DNA of 64,000 nucleotides from Streptomyces spiralis (GCF_014654675.1 NZ_BNBC01000002.1:62001-126000); one strand, 5' to 3'. Numbered from the stretch's first letter, positions 40,534 through 48,748 are shown. Made by a program: numbers and translations. Notes: a model not told the origin generated them from the letters alone.

Positions 40534-41805
40534 GTGAGCAGCGAGAACTCTTCGGCGGACGACGTGCGGCGGGTGTGGGACGTCGTCGTGGTGGGCGCGG
40601 GACCCGCGGGGGCCTCGGCCGCCTACGCGGCGGCGGTCGCGGGACGGCGCGTGCTGCTGCTGGAGAAGGCGGAGCTGCCGCGCTACAAGACGTGCGGCGG
40701 CGGGATCATCGGCCCGTCGCGCGACTCCCTGCCGCCGGGCTTCGAGCTTCCGCTGAAGGACCGGGTGCACGCGGTGACGTTCTCGAACAACGGCCGCTTC
40801 ACCCGCACCCGCCGCTCCAAGCAGATGCTGTTCGGGCTGATCAACCGGCCCGAGTTCGACCAGCAGCTGGTCGAGCACGCGCAGAAGGCGGGTGCCGAGC
40901 TGCGCACCGGCGCGACCGTGGTGCGGGTCGAGCAGCACGGCTCGGCGGTGCCGGACCGGCGCACGGTCGCCGTGGTCCTCCAGGGTGGCGAGACGGTCCT
41001 CGCGCGCGCCGTGGTCGGCGCCGACGGCAGCGCCAGCCGCATAGGCGCCCATGTCGGTGTGAAGCTGGACCAGGTGGACCTCGGCCTGGAGGCGGAGATC
41101 CCGGTGCCCGAGACCGTGGCCGAGGACTGGCGCGGACGGGTCCTGATCGACTGGGGCCCGATCCCGGGCAGTTACGGCTGGGTGTTCCCCAAGGGGGACA
41201 CGCTGACGGTCGGGGTGATCTCGGCCCGCGGCGAAGGCGCCGCCACCAAGCGGTACCTGGAGGACTTCATCGCCCGCCTCGGCCTGGCCGGTTTCGAGCC
41301 GAGCATCTCCTCCGGGCACCTGACCCGCTGCCGCGCAGAGGACTCGCCGCTGTCGCGCGGACGGGTGCTGGTGTGCGGGGACGCGGCCGGGATGCTGGAG
41401 CCGTGGACGCGCGAGGGCATCTCGTTCGCGCTGCGCTCCGGGCGGCTCGCGGGCGAGTGGGCGGTGCGGATCGCCGAGGCGCACGACGCGGTGGACGCCC
41501 GCCGCCAGGCCCTGAACTACGCGTTCGCGATCAAGGCCGGGCTCGGCGTCGAGATGGCCGTCGGCCGGCGGATGCTCGCGGTCTTCGAACGCCGTCCCGG
41601 TCTCTTCCACGCGGCCCTGACCGGCTTCCGCCCCGCCTGGAGGGCGTTCAAGGAGATCACCCAGGGCTCGACCTCGCTGGGCGAGCTGGTCCGTACCCAC
41701 CCTGTCGCACAGCGCGCCCTGACCGCCATGGACCGGCGGCCCTCGGCGTCGGTCACGCCCGCCGACGAGGACGAGCGGACCGCGCGGGACACGGTCGGTT
41801 CGTGA
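40534..41805 (+). CDS. geranylgeranyl-reductase-family FAD protein
   Basis: A 423-residue flavoprotein. VWDVVVVGAGPAGASAAYAAAVAGRRVLLLEKAELPRYKTCGGG gives the FAD GxGxxG and the PxYKxCGGG loop diagnostic of geranylgeranyl reductases. VVGADGSASRIG and RGRVLVCGDAAGMLEPWTREGISFALRSGRLAGEWAV are the DG and GD FAD motifs with the PWxxEGI signature. Members saturate isoprenoid chains of quinones or lipids or are related monooxygenases. GTG 40534 is the start. A short stem follows at 41826, shared with the convergent F420-type gene. Confidence 0.9.
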   Translation: MSSENSSADDVRRVWDVVVVGAGPAGASAAYAAAVAGRRVLLLEKAELPRYKTCGGGIIGPSRDSLPPGFELPLKDRVHAVTFSNNGRFTRTRRSKQMLFGLINRPEFDQQLVEHAQKAGAELRTGATVVRVEQHGSAVPDRRTVAVVLQGGETVLARAVVGADGSASRIGAHVGVKLDQVDLGLEAEIPVPETVAEDWRGRVLIDWGPIPGSYGWVFPKGDTLTVGVISARGEGAATKRYLEDFIARLGLAGFEPSISSGHLTRCRAEDSPLSRGRVLVCGDAAGMLEPWTREGISFALRSGRLAGEWAVRIAEAHDAVDARRQALNYAFAIKAGLGVEMAVGRRMLAVFERRPGLFHAALTGFRPAWRAFKEITQGSTSLGELVRTHPVAQRALTAMDRRPSASVTPADEDERTARDTVGS

Positions 41806-41825
41806 GCGGCGATCAGTCCGTGACG

Positions 41826-41850
41826 GTGACGGTCAGTTCGTGACCGTCAC
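41826..41850. terminator. small hairpin between convergent genes
   Basis: GTGACGGT / ACCGTCAC, 8-bp arms with a 9-base loop, overlaps the stop codon of the minus-strand gene at 41833. The run GTGACGGTGACGGTCAG around it is a short direct repeat. It may act as a weak terminator for both genes. Confidence 0.5.
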
Positions 41851-42282
41851 GCGGAAGACCGGGTGGTTCGGGGCGATGCGGCGCAGTTCGGCCTCGGGGG
41901 AGTCGGGGCCGACGCCGTCGAAGAAGACCCCGACCTCGGCCTTCCAGCGCTTGAGGTAGGCGCGCAGCAGCGGCGCCTTGTCGTCGTCGGCGACCTCCGT
42001 CGCGGTGAAGACCTCCACCCGCTTGCCCAGGCGCAGTTCGCCGCCGCCCGCCGCGCGCATGTTGTGCGTCCACTGGACGTGGCCGCGCGGCGCCAGCAGG
42101 TACTTCTGTCCGTCGACGGTCAGCAGGTTCACCGGGGTGGTCCGCCACTCGCCGCTCTTGCGGCCGCGCACCGCCAGGATTCGGGAACCCCAGACGCTGA
42201 GGCCGCGGCGGGCCGTCCAGGCCACCGCGCGGTTGAGGACGTTGACGGTGAACCAGCCGGGCTTGCGGACGTGTGCGGACAT
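41833..42282 (-). CDS. deazaflavin (F420)-dependent nitroreductase-family protein (DDN-like)
   Basis: A 149-residue split-barrel protein of the FDOR-A group. ILAVRGRKSGEWRTTPVNLLTVDGQKYLLAPRGHVQWTHNMRAAGGGELRLGKR is the family core, with GRKSG..R.TPV binding F420 phosphate and W.HN.RA contacting the deazaflavin. Relatives of Mycobacterium Ddn reduce quinones or unsaturated lipids with reduced F420. ATG 42282 is at the start of the fold. It is divergent from a TetR gene; two identical GAGC-GGT-GCTC operators lie between, so it is probably repressed by that protein. Confidence 0.87.
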   Translation of the reverse strand: MSAHVRKPGWFTVNVLNRAVAWTARRGLSVWGSRILAVRGRKSGEWRTTPVNLLTVDGQKYLLAPRGHVQWTHNMRAAGGGELRLGKRVEVFTATEVADDDKAPLLRAYLKRWKAEVGVFFDGVGPDSPEAELRRIAPNHPVFRVTVTN

Positions 42283-42308
42283 GACTTCCTCCCGGAAGCG
42301 GAAAGTGT

Positions 42309-42371
42309 GAGCGGTGCTCTCGCTTTCCTCAGTGTGGCGCAGATCGGTGCGTCAAAGCAAGAGCGGTGCTC
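42309..42371. promoter_or_regulatory. two identical GAGCGGTGCTC inverted repeats
   Basis: GAGC-GGT-GCTC occurs at 42309-42319 and 42361-42371, centres 52 bases apart, in the gap between the F420-type gene and the TetR gene. Both are followed by TC and an AT-richer stretch. They are the likely operators of the TetR protein, one for each promoter. Confidence 0.65.
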
Positions 42372-42414
42372 TCTTTTGTGTGCAGTGCTCTGGAAACGTG
42401 GAACACTGTCCTCC

Positions 42415-43104
42415 ATGAGCACCGCACGAGGCGCCCGAGCCCGGGCCAGGACGGAGATCACCGCCGCGATCAAGGACGCGGCGCGCAGACAGCTCGCCGC
42501 GGAGGGCGCGGCGAAGCTCTCGCTACGTGCCGTCGCCCGCGAACTGGGCATGGTCTCCTCCGCGCTGTACCGGTACTTCCCCAGCCGTGACGACCTGCTC
42601 ACCGCTCTGATCATCGACGCCTACGACTCGCTGGGCGAGGCCGCGGAGGCCGCGCACCGCTCGGTCGCCGACACGGGGCCCCTGGAGCGCTGGACCGCCG
42701 TGTGCGAGGCGGTGCGCGGCTGGGCCCTCGCCCACCCGCACGAGTACGCCCTCATCTACGGCTCGCCCGTGCCCGGCTACACCGCGCCGGAGACGACCGT
42801 CCCGTCGGCGGCCCGCGTCGGCCTCCTCTTCATCGGCATCACCCGCGACGCCCACGAACGGGCTGCGCTGACCGCGCCCTCGGTCCCCGCCGACCTGCGC
42901 GAGGAGGCCGAGCGGATGAGAGCCGACCTCGCGCCCGACCTGCCCCCCGCGGTGGTCGCCGCCCTCATCGCCGCCTGGGCGCAGCTGTTCGGGCTGGTCG
43001 GCTTCGAGGTGTTCGGCCAGTTCCACCGGGTGGTGGAGGACCGCGCGCCGTTCTTCCGGCACGCGGCCGTCCGGCTCGCCCACGAGGTGGGCCTGAGGTT
43101 CTGA
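42415..43104 (+). CDS. TetR-family transcriptional regulator (WHG domain)
   Basis: A 229-residue regulator from ATG 42415. ARTEITAAIKDAARRQLAAEGAAKLSLRAVARELGMVSSALYRYFPSRDDLLTALIIDAYDSLGEAAE is the TetR DNA-binding domain with the YRYFPSRD turn. The C-terminal half (WALAHPHEYALIYGSPVPGYTAPE, AWAQLFGLVGFEVFGQF) matches the TetR_C_13/WHG ligand domain. The two GAGCGGTGCTC repeats upstream, one overlapping its own promoter, imply autoregulation plus control of the divergent F420-type reductase. Confidence 0.9.
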   Translation: MSTARGARARARTEITAAIKDAARRQLAAEGAAKLSLRAVARELGMVSSALYRYFPSRDDLLTALIIDAYDSLGEAAEAAHRSVADTGPLERWTAVCEAVRGWALAHPHEYALIYGSPVPGYTAPETTVPSAARVGLLFIGITRDAHERAALTAPSVPADLREEAERMRADLAPDLPPAVVAALIAAWAQLFGLVGFEVFGQFHRVVEDRAPFFRHAAVRLAHEVGLRF

Positions 43105-43215
43105 CCTCCCTGTCCGGCCGCTGCGGCACGTCGGCGGCCGTACTTCCCGGGGAGTACGAGTGATCACCTCGCCGGAGTGACGCGCGGGCGGCGAGGGGCG
43201 TCTAGCGTGGCGGTC

Positions 43216-44448
43216 ATGGAAGAGCAGCGCCTGCGCCCGGGCGGTCCGCCGCACTGGTGGCGGCACGGGCCCCCGTGGTGGTCCCGCACCGACGAGGAGG
43301 AGACGCCGGGCGCCCACTGGCCCGTCGTCTCCACCGCGCTGTTCACCGCCTTCGTGCTCATCGGCTCCCATTTCTCGGCCCACAACCAGCACGGCAACCG
43401 GGAGGCGCTCGACCCCTACGCGTACACGCTGCTGGGCGTGGCCTGCGGGCTGCTGCTGTGGCGCAAGCGGCACCCGGTGTTCGTCGCGTACGGCACGGCC
43501 GTGGCCACGCTGGCCTACTTCGCCGCCGGATATCCGTACGGCCCGGTGTTCCTGGCCGTCGCCGTGAGCTGCTTCAGCGCCGTCGTCGCCGGGCACCGCA
43601 GGGCCGCCTGGGCGTCCGTGGGCCTGCTGTGGGCCGGGCACGCGCTCATCGCGCTCTGGCTCTACCGGTGGCTGCCGCCGCCCGGCGACACCGCCTCCTC
43701 CTGGGGGCAGCAACTCGTCATCGCCACCTGGGTGGTGGCCGTCGTCGCCGTCTCCGAGCTGGGCCGGGTCCGCCGCGAGCAGTGGGCCAAGGAACGCGCC
43801 GAGCGAGCCCAGGCGGCCCGGCGGCGCGCCGACGCCGAACGGCTGCGCATCGCCCGCGAACTCCACGACGTCCTCGCCCACAGCATCTCCGTCATCAACG
43901 TGCAGGCGGGCGTCGGCCTCGCGCTCCTGGACACCGACCCGGAGCAGGCGCGCACCGCGCTGACCACCATCAAGGCCGCCAGCAAGGAGGCACTGGGGGA
44001 GGTGCGCCAGGTGCTCGACACCCTGCGCGCCCCCGGCGCCGCCCCGCGCGCCCCGGCGCCCGGCCTGGGCCGGCTGCCCGAACTCGTGGACCAGGCGGCG
44101 AGAGCCGGCCTCACTGTCGAGGTGGAGGGCTCCCCACCCCGGCTGCCGCCCGGCACCGACCTCGCCGCCTTCCGCATCGTGCAGGAGGCCCTCACCAACG
44201 TCGTACGGCACTCGGGCTCCCGGAACGCGCGCGTGCGCCTCGACCACGACGGCGACACGCTGAGGCTGCGCATCGACGACGACGGCCCGGCGACCGGCGC
44301 GGACGCGGGCGGCAGCGGCAACGGCCTGGCCGGGATGCGTGAGCGGGCCGCCGCGCTCGGTGGCACCATCGACGCGGGCCCGCGCCCCGACGGCGGCTGG
44401 CGGGTGCTCGCCGAGCTGCCGCTGACGATCAAGGAGGAGGACCGGTGA
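43216..44448 (+). CDS. NarL-type sensor histidine kinase
   Basis: A 410-residue membrane sensor kinase. Hydrophobic segments: about 40-57, 75-93, 100-125, 140-165 and 178-195, with almost no extracellular loop, typical of Streptomyces intramembrane-sensing NarL kinases. The dimerisation/phosphorylation box is RLRIARELHDVLAHSISVINVQAGVG (His in ELHDVLAH), and the ATPase domain has AFRIVQEALTNVVRHSGSRNARVRL (N box) and RIDDDGPATG...GNGLAGMRERAAALGG (G boxes). The ATG at 43216 lies just after TAGCGTGG, which may be the -10 of a leaderless message. The stop overlaps the response regulator start (GTGA). Confidence 0.92.
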   Translation: MEEQRLRPGGPPHWWRHGPPWWSRTDEEETPGAHWPVVSTALFTAFVLIGSHFSAHNQHGNREALDPYAYTLLGVACGLLLWRKRHPVFVAYGTAVATLAYFAAGYPYGPVFLAVAVSCFSAVVAGHRRAAWASVGLLWAGHALIALWLYRWLPPPGDTASSWGQQLVIATWVVAVVAVSELGRVRREQWAKERAERAQAARRRADAERLRIARELHDVLAHSISVINVQAGVGLALLDTDPEQARTALTTIKAASKEALGEVRQVLDTLRAPGAAPRAPAPGLGRLPELVDQAARAGLTVEVEGSPPRLPPGTDLAAFRIVQEALTNVVRHSGSRNARVRLDHDGDTLRLRIDDDGPATGADAGGSGNGLAGMRERAAALGGTIDAGPRPDGGWRVLAELPLTIKEEDR

Positions 44449-45110
44449 TCCGCGTGACTCTCGCCGACGACCAGTCACTGGTGCGGGCCGGCTTCAGGGC
44501 ACTGCTCGACGCGCAGCCGGACATCGAGGTCGCCGGGGAGGCCGCCGACGGCGAGGAGGCCCTGCGCATGGTGCGCGAACTGCGCCCCGACGTGGTGCTG
44601 ATGGACATCCGCATGCCGGCGCTGGACGGCCTGGCCGCGACCCGCCGCATCACCGAGGACCCCGGCCTGAAGGACGTCAAGGTGGTCATGCTCACCACCT
44701 TCGAACTCGACGAGTACGTCTTCGAGGCGATCCGCTCGGGCGCCTCCGGCTTCCTGGTCAAGGACACCGAACCCGATGAACTTCTGCGCGCGGTACGGGC
44801 GGTGGTCGGCGGCGACGCCCTGCTGTCCCCCGGAGTCACCCGGCGGCTGATCGCCGAGTTCGCGGCCCGCTCCAAGGAGCCCGCCACCGCCGACGCCCTC
44901 GCCCGGCTCACCGAGCGCGAACGCGAGGTCATGACCCTGGTCGGTATCGGCCTGTCCAACGAGGAGATCGCCCGCCGTCTGGTGGTCAGCCCGCTCACCG
45001 CGAAGACCCACGTCAGCCGCACCATGGTGAAGCTCGGCGCCCGTGACCGGGCCCAACTGGTCGTCCTGGCCTACGAGTCGGGGCTGGTCAGGCCCGGCTG
45101 GCTGGGCTGA
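44445..45110 (+). CDS. NarL/FixJ-type response regulator
   Basis: A 221-residue two-domain regulator whose GTG overlaps the kinase stop. Receiver (1-120): IRVTLADDQSLVRAGFRALLD (acidic pair), PDVVLMDIRMPALDGL (phosphorylated Asp), VVMLTTFELDEYV, GFLVKDTEPDEL (Lys). Output (150-215): LTEREREVMTLVGIGLSNEEIARRLVVSPLTAKTHVSRTMVKLGARDRAQLVVLAYE, a LuxR helix-turn-helix. It forms a cognate pair with the upstream kinase. No target genes are visible, but the pair sits by itself between a TetR gene and a convergent mycothiol-type gene. Confidence 0.94.
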   Translation: MIRVTLADDQSLVRAGFRALLDAQPDIEVAGEAADGEEALRMVRELRPDVVLMDIRMPALDGLAATRRITEDPGLKDVKVVMLTTFELDEYVFEAIRSGASGFLVKDTEPDELLRAVRAVVGGDALLSPGVTRRLIAEFAARSKEPATADALARLTEREREVMTLVGIGLSNEEIARRLVVSPLTAKTHVSRTMVKLGARDRAQLVVLAYESGLVRPGWLG

Positions 45111-45154
45111 GGCAGCCGCACGCCCGCTGCGAGCCGCACGCCCGCCGGACCGGA

Positions 45155-45205
45155 CTCGGAACCCGGACCGGGCTCGGAACCCGGACCGGGCTCGGTCCCG
45201 GACCG
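45155..45205. repeat. 18-bp tandem repeat, nearly three copies
   Basis: CTCGGAACCCGGACCGGG occurs at 45155-45172 and 45173-45190, then a changed partial copy (CTCGGTCCCGGACCG) at 45191-45205. It lies between the response regulator stop and the convergent gene. The CCGG-rich units can pair with one another and could form terminator-like structures. Confidence 0.65.
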
Positions 45206-45220
45206 TCGTCCGGCCCGGAC

Positions 45221-45994
45221 TCAGCCGATCGCCGAGGTCTCCCGCCACAGCGCGACGAGCGAACCGTCGCCCGTCACGTGCGGCACCGGGACCCGGTTCC
45301 ACAGCGCCAGGTACAGCAGGTCGGCCGGACCGGAGAGTTCGGCGTCGGGCGCCGCGGAGGCGTCCCGGACCGTGACCGGTGGACCGTCCGAGAGCCGTAC
45401 GGTCCACACCGCGTCCGCGCTGCCGGCCGTGTCCGCGCCGTCAGTCGTGCCCGTGGCGCGCACCCGGAGCACGCGCGGCTCGGGGGTGCGGACCCGGCTC
45501 CTGGAGCGGGCGTGGAAGCCGCGCAGCAGCTCGTCGATGCCGTCGACGGCGAACTCGCCCTCGATCGTGGTCGGCGCGGCGCCGCGCGCCTGCTCCGCGT
45601 CGTAGCGGTGGACGGCCGTCTCGTGCGCCTGCCGCCGGGTCCAGAAGGCCAGGGGCGACGGTGGCTCCTGGGGCGCGGGGTGGAACGTCCAGCACTCCAC
45701 GTCGGCCGGCGCCCCGGCCAGGATGTCCACGAGTCGCCGGTGGCTGTCCCGGTACCAGGCCACCAGCTCGGTGCCGTCGAGCTCGGGCGGGTCCCCGATG
45801 GGGCGCGGTGACGTGTGCCCGTCGGCGACGAAGGCGGCGGCCCACTCGTGCACCGCGCCCGTGTGCCCCAGCAGGTCCCGTACCCGCCAGCCCGGACACG
45901 TCGGCACGACGGCGTCGGTCCCCGCCTCCTCGGCCGCGGCGGCCAGCAGACGGCCCTCCCGATCCAGCGCCTGAAGGAACTCGGCAGTCTTCAT
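45221..45994 (-). CDS. maleylpyruvate isomerase family, mycothiol-dependent type
   Basis: A 257-residue DinB-fold protein. The N-terminal mycothiol/metal-binding domain has VPTCPGWRVRDLLGHTGAVHEWAA, with CPGWxVxDLxxH supplying the first His, and FWTRRQAHETAVHRYDAE (HExxxHRxD) supplying the rest. A small C-terminal domain follows. Members are Zn-dependent mycothiol transferases or isomerases in actinobacterial detoxification. ATG 45994 is at the fold start (MKTAEFLQALDREGRLL). Substrate unknown. It faces the response regulator across the 18-bp repeats. Confidence 0.85.
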   Translation of the reverse strand: MKTAEFLQALDREGRLLAAAAEEAGTDAVVPTCPGWRVRDLLGHTGAVHEWAAAFVADGHTSPRPIGDPPELDGTELVAWYRDSHRRLVDILAGAPADVECWTFHPAPQEPPSPLAFWTRRQAHETAVHRYDAEQARGAAPTTIEGEFAVDGIDELLRGFHARSRSRVRTPEPRVLRVRATGTTDGADTAGSADAVWTVRLSDGPPVTVRDASAAPDAELSGPADLLYLALWNRVPVPHVTGDGSLVALWRETSAIG

Positions 45995-46102
45995 GGGGGA
46001 AGTCTGCCGGACGGATCGCGCCGGTGAGCGCAGAGACTGCCGGGTGGGACACGCCGTACGGCACCGGAGCGGCGCGTGCGGGCGAGCGGGGGCCGTCGTC
46101 GG

Positions 46103-47308
46103 TCACCCGCCGGTCGACCGCCTGGTGGTGAATCCGACCGCCGCGGCGACCGCGGCCAGGACGGCGACGCTGGTGAGCGCGGCCGGCAGGGAGAGCCAGT
46201 CGGCCATGAATCCGATGGCCGGGGGGCCGACGAGCATGCCGCCGTAGCCGAGTGTGGAGGCGACCGCGACACCGCTCGGACCGGCCAGGGCGCCGGCGCG
46301 TTCCACGGCGACCGGGAAGAGGTTGGCGAGCCCGACCCCCGTGACGGCGAAGCCGAGCAGTGCCGCCCACACCGACGGCGCGAGACAGCCGAGCAGCATG
46401 CCGGCCGCGGCGGTGGAACCCCCGGCCACGATCGTGCGGGTGCGGCCCAGCCGCTGGAGGAGGGTGCTGCCGGTCAGCCGCCCGACCGTCATCGCCAGGG
46501 CGAAACAGGAGTAGCCGGCCGCCGCGACACCCGGCGAGGCGCCCAGGTCCTGCTGGAAGTGGAGCGCGCCCCAGTCGGCCATGGCCCCTTCGCCGTAGGC
46601 CGTGCACAGCGCGATGAGGCCCAGGACGACGACGACACCGCGGGTACGGCCGTCCAGGCGCCGCGGATGCGGCGGCTCCGACCGGTCCTGCGCCCGCTCG
46701 GCCGGTCGCGGCGGCGGCTGCCGCAGGAGCGTGCGCCCGGCGACGGCGGTGACGAGCAGGCCGATCACCGTCAGGCACAGCAGATGGCGGGTGGGGGTCA
46801 GGTGCCCGGCCACGAATCCGCCGACTCCGGCTCCCACCATGCCGCCGAGGCTGAAGGCCGCGTGGAAGCTCGGCATGATCGGCCGCCGCAGCGCGGCCAC
46901 CAGGTCGACGGCCGCGCTGTTGAAGGCGACGTTGATGCCGCCGTACGCGGCACCGAAGACCAGCAGGACCGCGCCCAGCGCCCAGGCGGAGTGGGTGAGC
47001 GGGGGCAGAGCGACGCTGAGGGAGAGAAGGACGGCGCAGACGACGGTGACCGGATGGCTGCCGTACCGGCGGCACAGGCGGCCGGTGAGGGTCATGGTGA
47101 CGACGGCCCCGGCGGACACCCCGAGAAGGGCGAGACCGAGCGCCCCGGTGGAGGCGTGGGTCTGGTGCTTGACGGCCGGGATGCGGACCACCCAGCCGGC
47201 GAAGACGAAGCCGTCCAGGGCGAAGAAGGCGGTCAGGGCGGCGCGGAGTCGTGTGAGGGCGTTGTCCGGCACGGCGTTGTGCGGACGGACTTTGTTTAGA
47301 AGCGGCAC
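46103..47308 (-). CDS. major facilitator superfamily transporter
   Basis: A 401-residue transporter with 12 predicted membrane segments. LTGRLCRRYGSHPVTVV is the MFS loop 2-3 motif, and AAYGGINVAFNSAAVDLVAALRRPIMPSFHAAFSLGGMVGAGVGGFVAGHL fits YbjJ/FucP-like MFS proteins. Proton-coupled uptake or efflux of a small molecule is expected. GTG 47308 has no RBS but lies shortly after a possible -10 on the minus strand (TAGCCT), consistent with a leaderless start; GTG 47272 is an alternative. An inverted repeat overlaps this start region. Substrate unknown. Confidence 0.87.
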   Translation of the reverse strand: MPLLNKVRPHNAVPDNALTRLRAALTAFFALDGFVFAGWVVRIPAVKHQTHASTGALGLALLGVSAGAVVTMTLTGRLCRRYGSHPVTVVCAVLLSLSVALPPLTHSAWALGAVLLVFGAAYGGINVAFNSAAVDLVAALRRPIMPSFHAAFSLGGMVGAGVGGFVAGHLTPTRHLLCLTVIGLLVTAVAGRTLLRQPPPRPAERAQDRSEPPHPRRLDGRTRGVVVVLGLIALCTAYGEGAMADWGALHFQQDLGASPGVAAAGYSCFALAMTVGRLTGSTLLQRLGRTRTIVAGGSTAAAGMLLGCLAPSVWAALLGFAVTGVGLANLFPVAVERAGALAGPSGVAVASTLGYGGMLVGPPAIGFMADWLSLPAALTSVAVLAAVAAAVGFTTRRSTGG

Positions 47309-47314
47309 AAAGTC
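47288..47314. promoter_or_regulatory. inverted repeat overlapping the MFS start
   Basis: GACTTTGT (47288-47295) and ACAAAGTC (47307-47314) are perfect 8-bp arms with an 11-base spacer, covering the likely transcription and translation start of the MFS gene. It is a strong candidate repressor site. Confidence 0.6.
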
Positions 47315-47411
47315 AGGCTAGGTACGGGACGGGCCGGGGACAAGGGGTGAGTTGCGTGAGGCTGCGGCCGGCCCGTCGGGGCAGCGGGCGTGGGGCATGG
47401 CGCCGCCGGGT

Positions 47412-47515
47412 GTGCACGGTGCTGTGACGCGGATCTGCGCGCGGGCCGCAGGCGCCGACGGGCGTGGACAGCGCTGTGACGCGGATCTTCGTGCGGGGCA
47501 CCGCGACCGACGGGC
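47412..47515. repeat. 52-bp tandem duplication
   Basis: Two imperfect 52-base copies (47412-47463, 47464-47515) share GCTGTGACGCGGATCT and end in GACGGGC. The 240-base gap 47309-47549 otherwise holds no gene. Confidence 0.55.
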
Positions 47516-47549
47516 GTCGGCCGTGCTGAAGGCGGCTCTGCCGGGGCCG

Positions 47550-48122
47550 TCAGCCCGTCTTGCGGCCCCACCAGGTGTCCACCCGGGCCCACTCCTCGGC
47601 CCACTGGTCGAAGCGGCGGCGGTCGAGCCGGCTCTGGATCAACTTGGCGCCGCCGATGACGAGGCCGGCCGTGGCGGCGCCCGCCCACAGCCCGCCCAGC
47701 CCGGACTGGAAGGCGGTGTCGGCCGTGGAGGCGGGCGGCGACGTCAGCGTGCCGTGCCCGTTCGTCCACACCGTGACATGGGAGCCGGGCGTCGCGGAGG
47801 CCGGGACCCTGGCCCGGTCCGTGTGCGTCGAGCCGTCCGGTTCGCTCCAGCGCACCGTCCCCCACGCCAGGGCGCTGCTCGTCGGCCGGGCGGAACCCTG
47901 CGCCGCCTCGTGGGTGAGGACGGCCGACACGGGCCGGCTCTGCTCGCGCACCCGTTGCGCGCTCTGCTGCATGGCGCTCGCCGTCAGCACCCCCGCCAGC
48001 AGTCCGCCCGCCAGGGCGAGGGCCCAGGCGACGAGAAGGATCCACGCCTCCACGACATCACTGGTCCGCCTGAGTGGACTGCGCCGCCACCGCCACAGCC
48101 AGACTCCCGCACGACGTGTCAC
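47550..48122 (-). CDS. Rv1733c-family membrane protein
   Basis: A 190-residue protein of the actinobacterial Rv1733c type. It starts with RAGVWLWRWRRSPLRRTSDVVEAWILLVAWALALAGGLLAGVLTA (basic N-terminus and first membrane helix). An extracytoplasmic domain follows (VREQSRPVSAVLTHEAAQGSA, WGTVRWSEPDGSTHTDRARVPASATPGSHVTVW), then a second helix near FQSGLGGLWAGAATAGLVIGGA. GTG 48122 is chosen because GAGGGGG lies 8 bases upstream; GTG 48131 is in frame but too close to that RBS. Function unknown. Streptomyces have many paralogues. Confidence 0.82.
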   Translation of the reverse strand: MTRRAGVWLWRWRRSPLRRTSDVVEAWILLVAWALALAGGLLAGVLTASAMQQSAQRVREQSRPVSAVLTHEAAQGSARPTSSALAWGTVRWSEPDGSTHTDRARVPASATPGSHVTVWTNGHGTLTSPPASTADTAFQSGLGGLWAGAATAGLVIGGAKLIQSRLDRRRFDQWAEEWARVDTWWGRKTG

Positions 48123-48186
48123 CTTCGACACCCCCTCGTGCCCACCTACGGCCCTTAATCCAAGTGTGCCCCCAGAAGCGATCAGA

Positions 48187-48232
48187 GGCTCCTGGTGCCG
48201 CCGGAAATGCGGGTCACCGGAGACCAGGAGCC
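48187..48232. other. long-armed inverted repeat between divergent genes
   Basis: GGCTCCTGGT (48187-48196) and ACCAGGAGCC (48223-48232) are perfect 10-bp arms. The 26-base loop contains a further CCGG...CCGG pair, allowing a larger hairpin. It lies between the Rv1733c-type gene and the DUF5519 gene, upstream of both, so it is not a simple terminator of either. It may be a regulatory RNA structure or operator. Confidence 0.45.
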
Positions 48233-48339
48233 GGAAGGGCCGGAGTGGATCGGACGGCACGCCGTCGCTTTTGGACACGGATCGGTTAAGGCTCGCTCAC
48301 GCATCGGTTGCCGTGCGGTGAGCGCGCCATGATGGGACC

Positions 48340-48720
48340 ATGACGCTCGCGGCGCGTGCCCTCGCCCAACTGGCCACCTGGCCCGACCTGATGGAAGCGG
48401 CCCCGAGCTGCGGCACCGGGCAGGCGCTCAGCTCGGCGCACGGGGAGATCGCCCACTTCCACTCCGGCCGGGACGTCGATCTCCACCTCACCGACCGGGC
48501 CATACGCCGTCTCGCGGGCGACCTGAAGCGCTTCGCCGCCATCCGCGTCGTACCGGGCTCGTCCTGGGTGACGATCCGCCTGGACGCGTCGGCCGACGTC
48601 GATCTCCTCCTGTCGCTGACGAGCGTGGCGCTCAAGGCCCACCAGAGCGGTCCCGCCGAGGACCGTGCGGTGCCCTCCGGCTGCAACGACGGCCGCGGTG
48701 TGGGCTTCCTGCGCACCTGA
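48340..48720 (+). CDS. luciferase-like DUF5519 protein
   Basis: A 126-residue protein matching DUF5519 (named luciferase domain, though not a true luciferase). GEIAHFHSGRDVDLHLTDRAIRRLAGDLKRF and PGSSWVTIRLDASADVDLLLSLTSVALKAH are the typical blocks, with GEIxHxH...DVDLHL as core. ATG 48340 has no RBS; TGATGGGACC just upstream is a common pattern at leaderless Streptomyces starts. Cytosolic, function unknown. It faces the DeoR gene. Confidence 0.78.
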   Translation: MTLAARALAQLATWPDLMEAAPSCGTGQALSSAHGEIAHFHSGRDVDLHLTDRAIRRLAGDLKRFAAIRVVPGSSWVTIRLDASADVDLLLSLTSVALKAHQSGPAEDRAVPSGCNDGRGVGFLRT

Positions 48721-48748
48721 CGCCGTGCCCTCACCAGCAGGGGCGTCC

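Noticed and set aside
41821..41850. Riboswitch or attenuator
   Set aside because: Only a short 8-bp stem with GTGACGGT direct repeats; it is better read as a weak bidirectional terminator.
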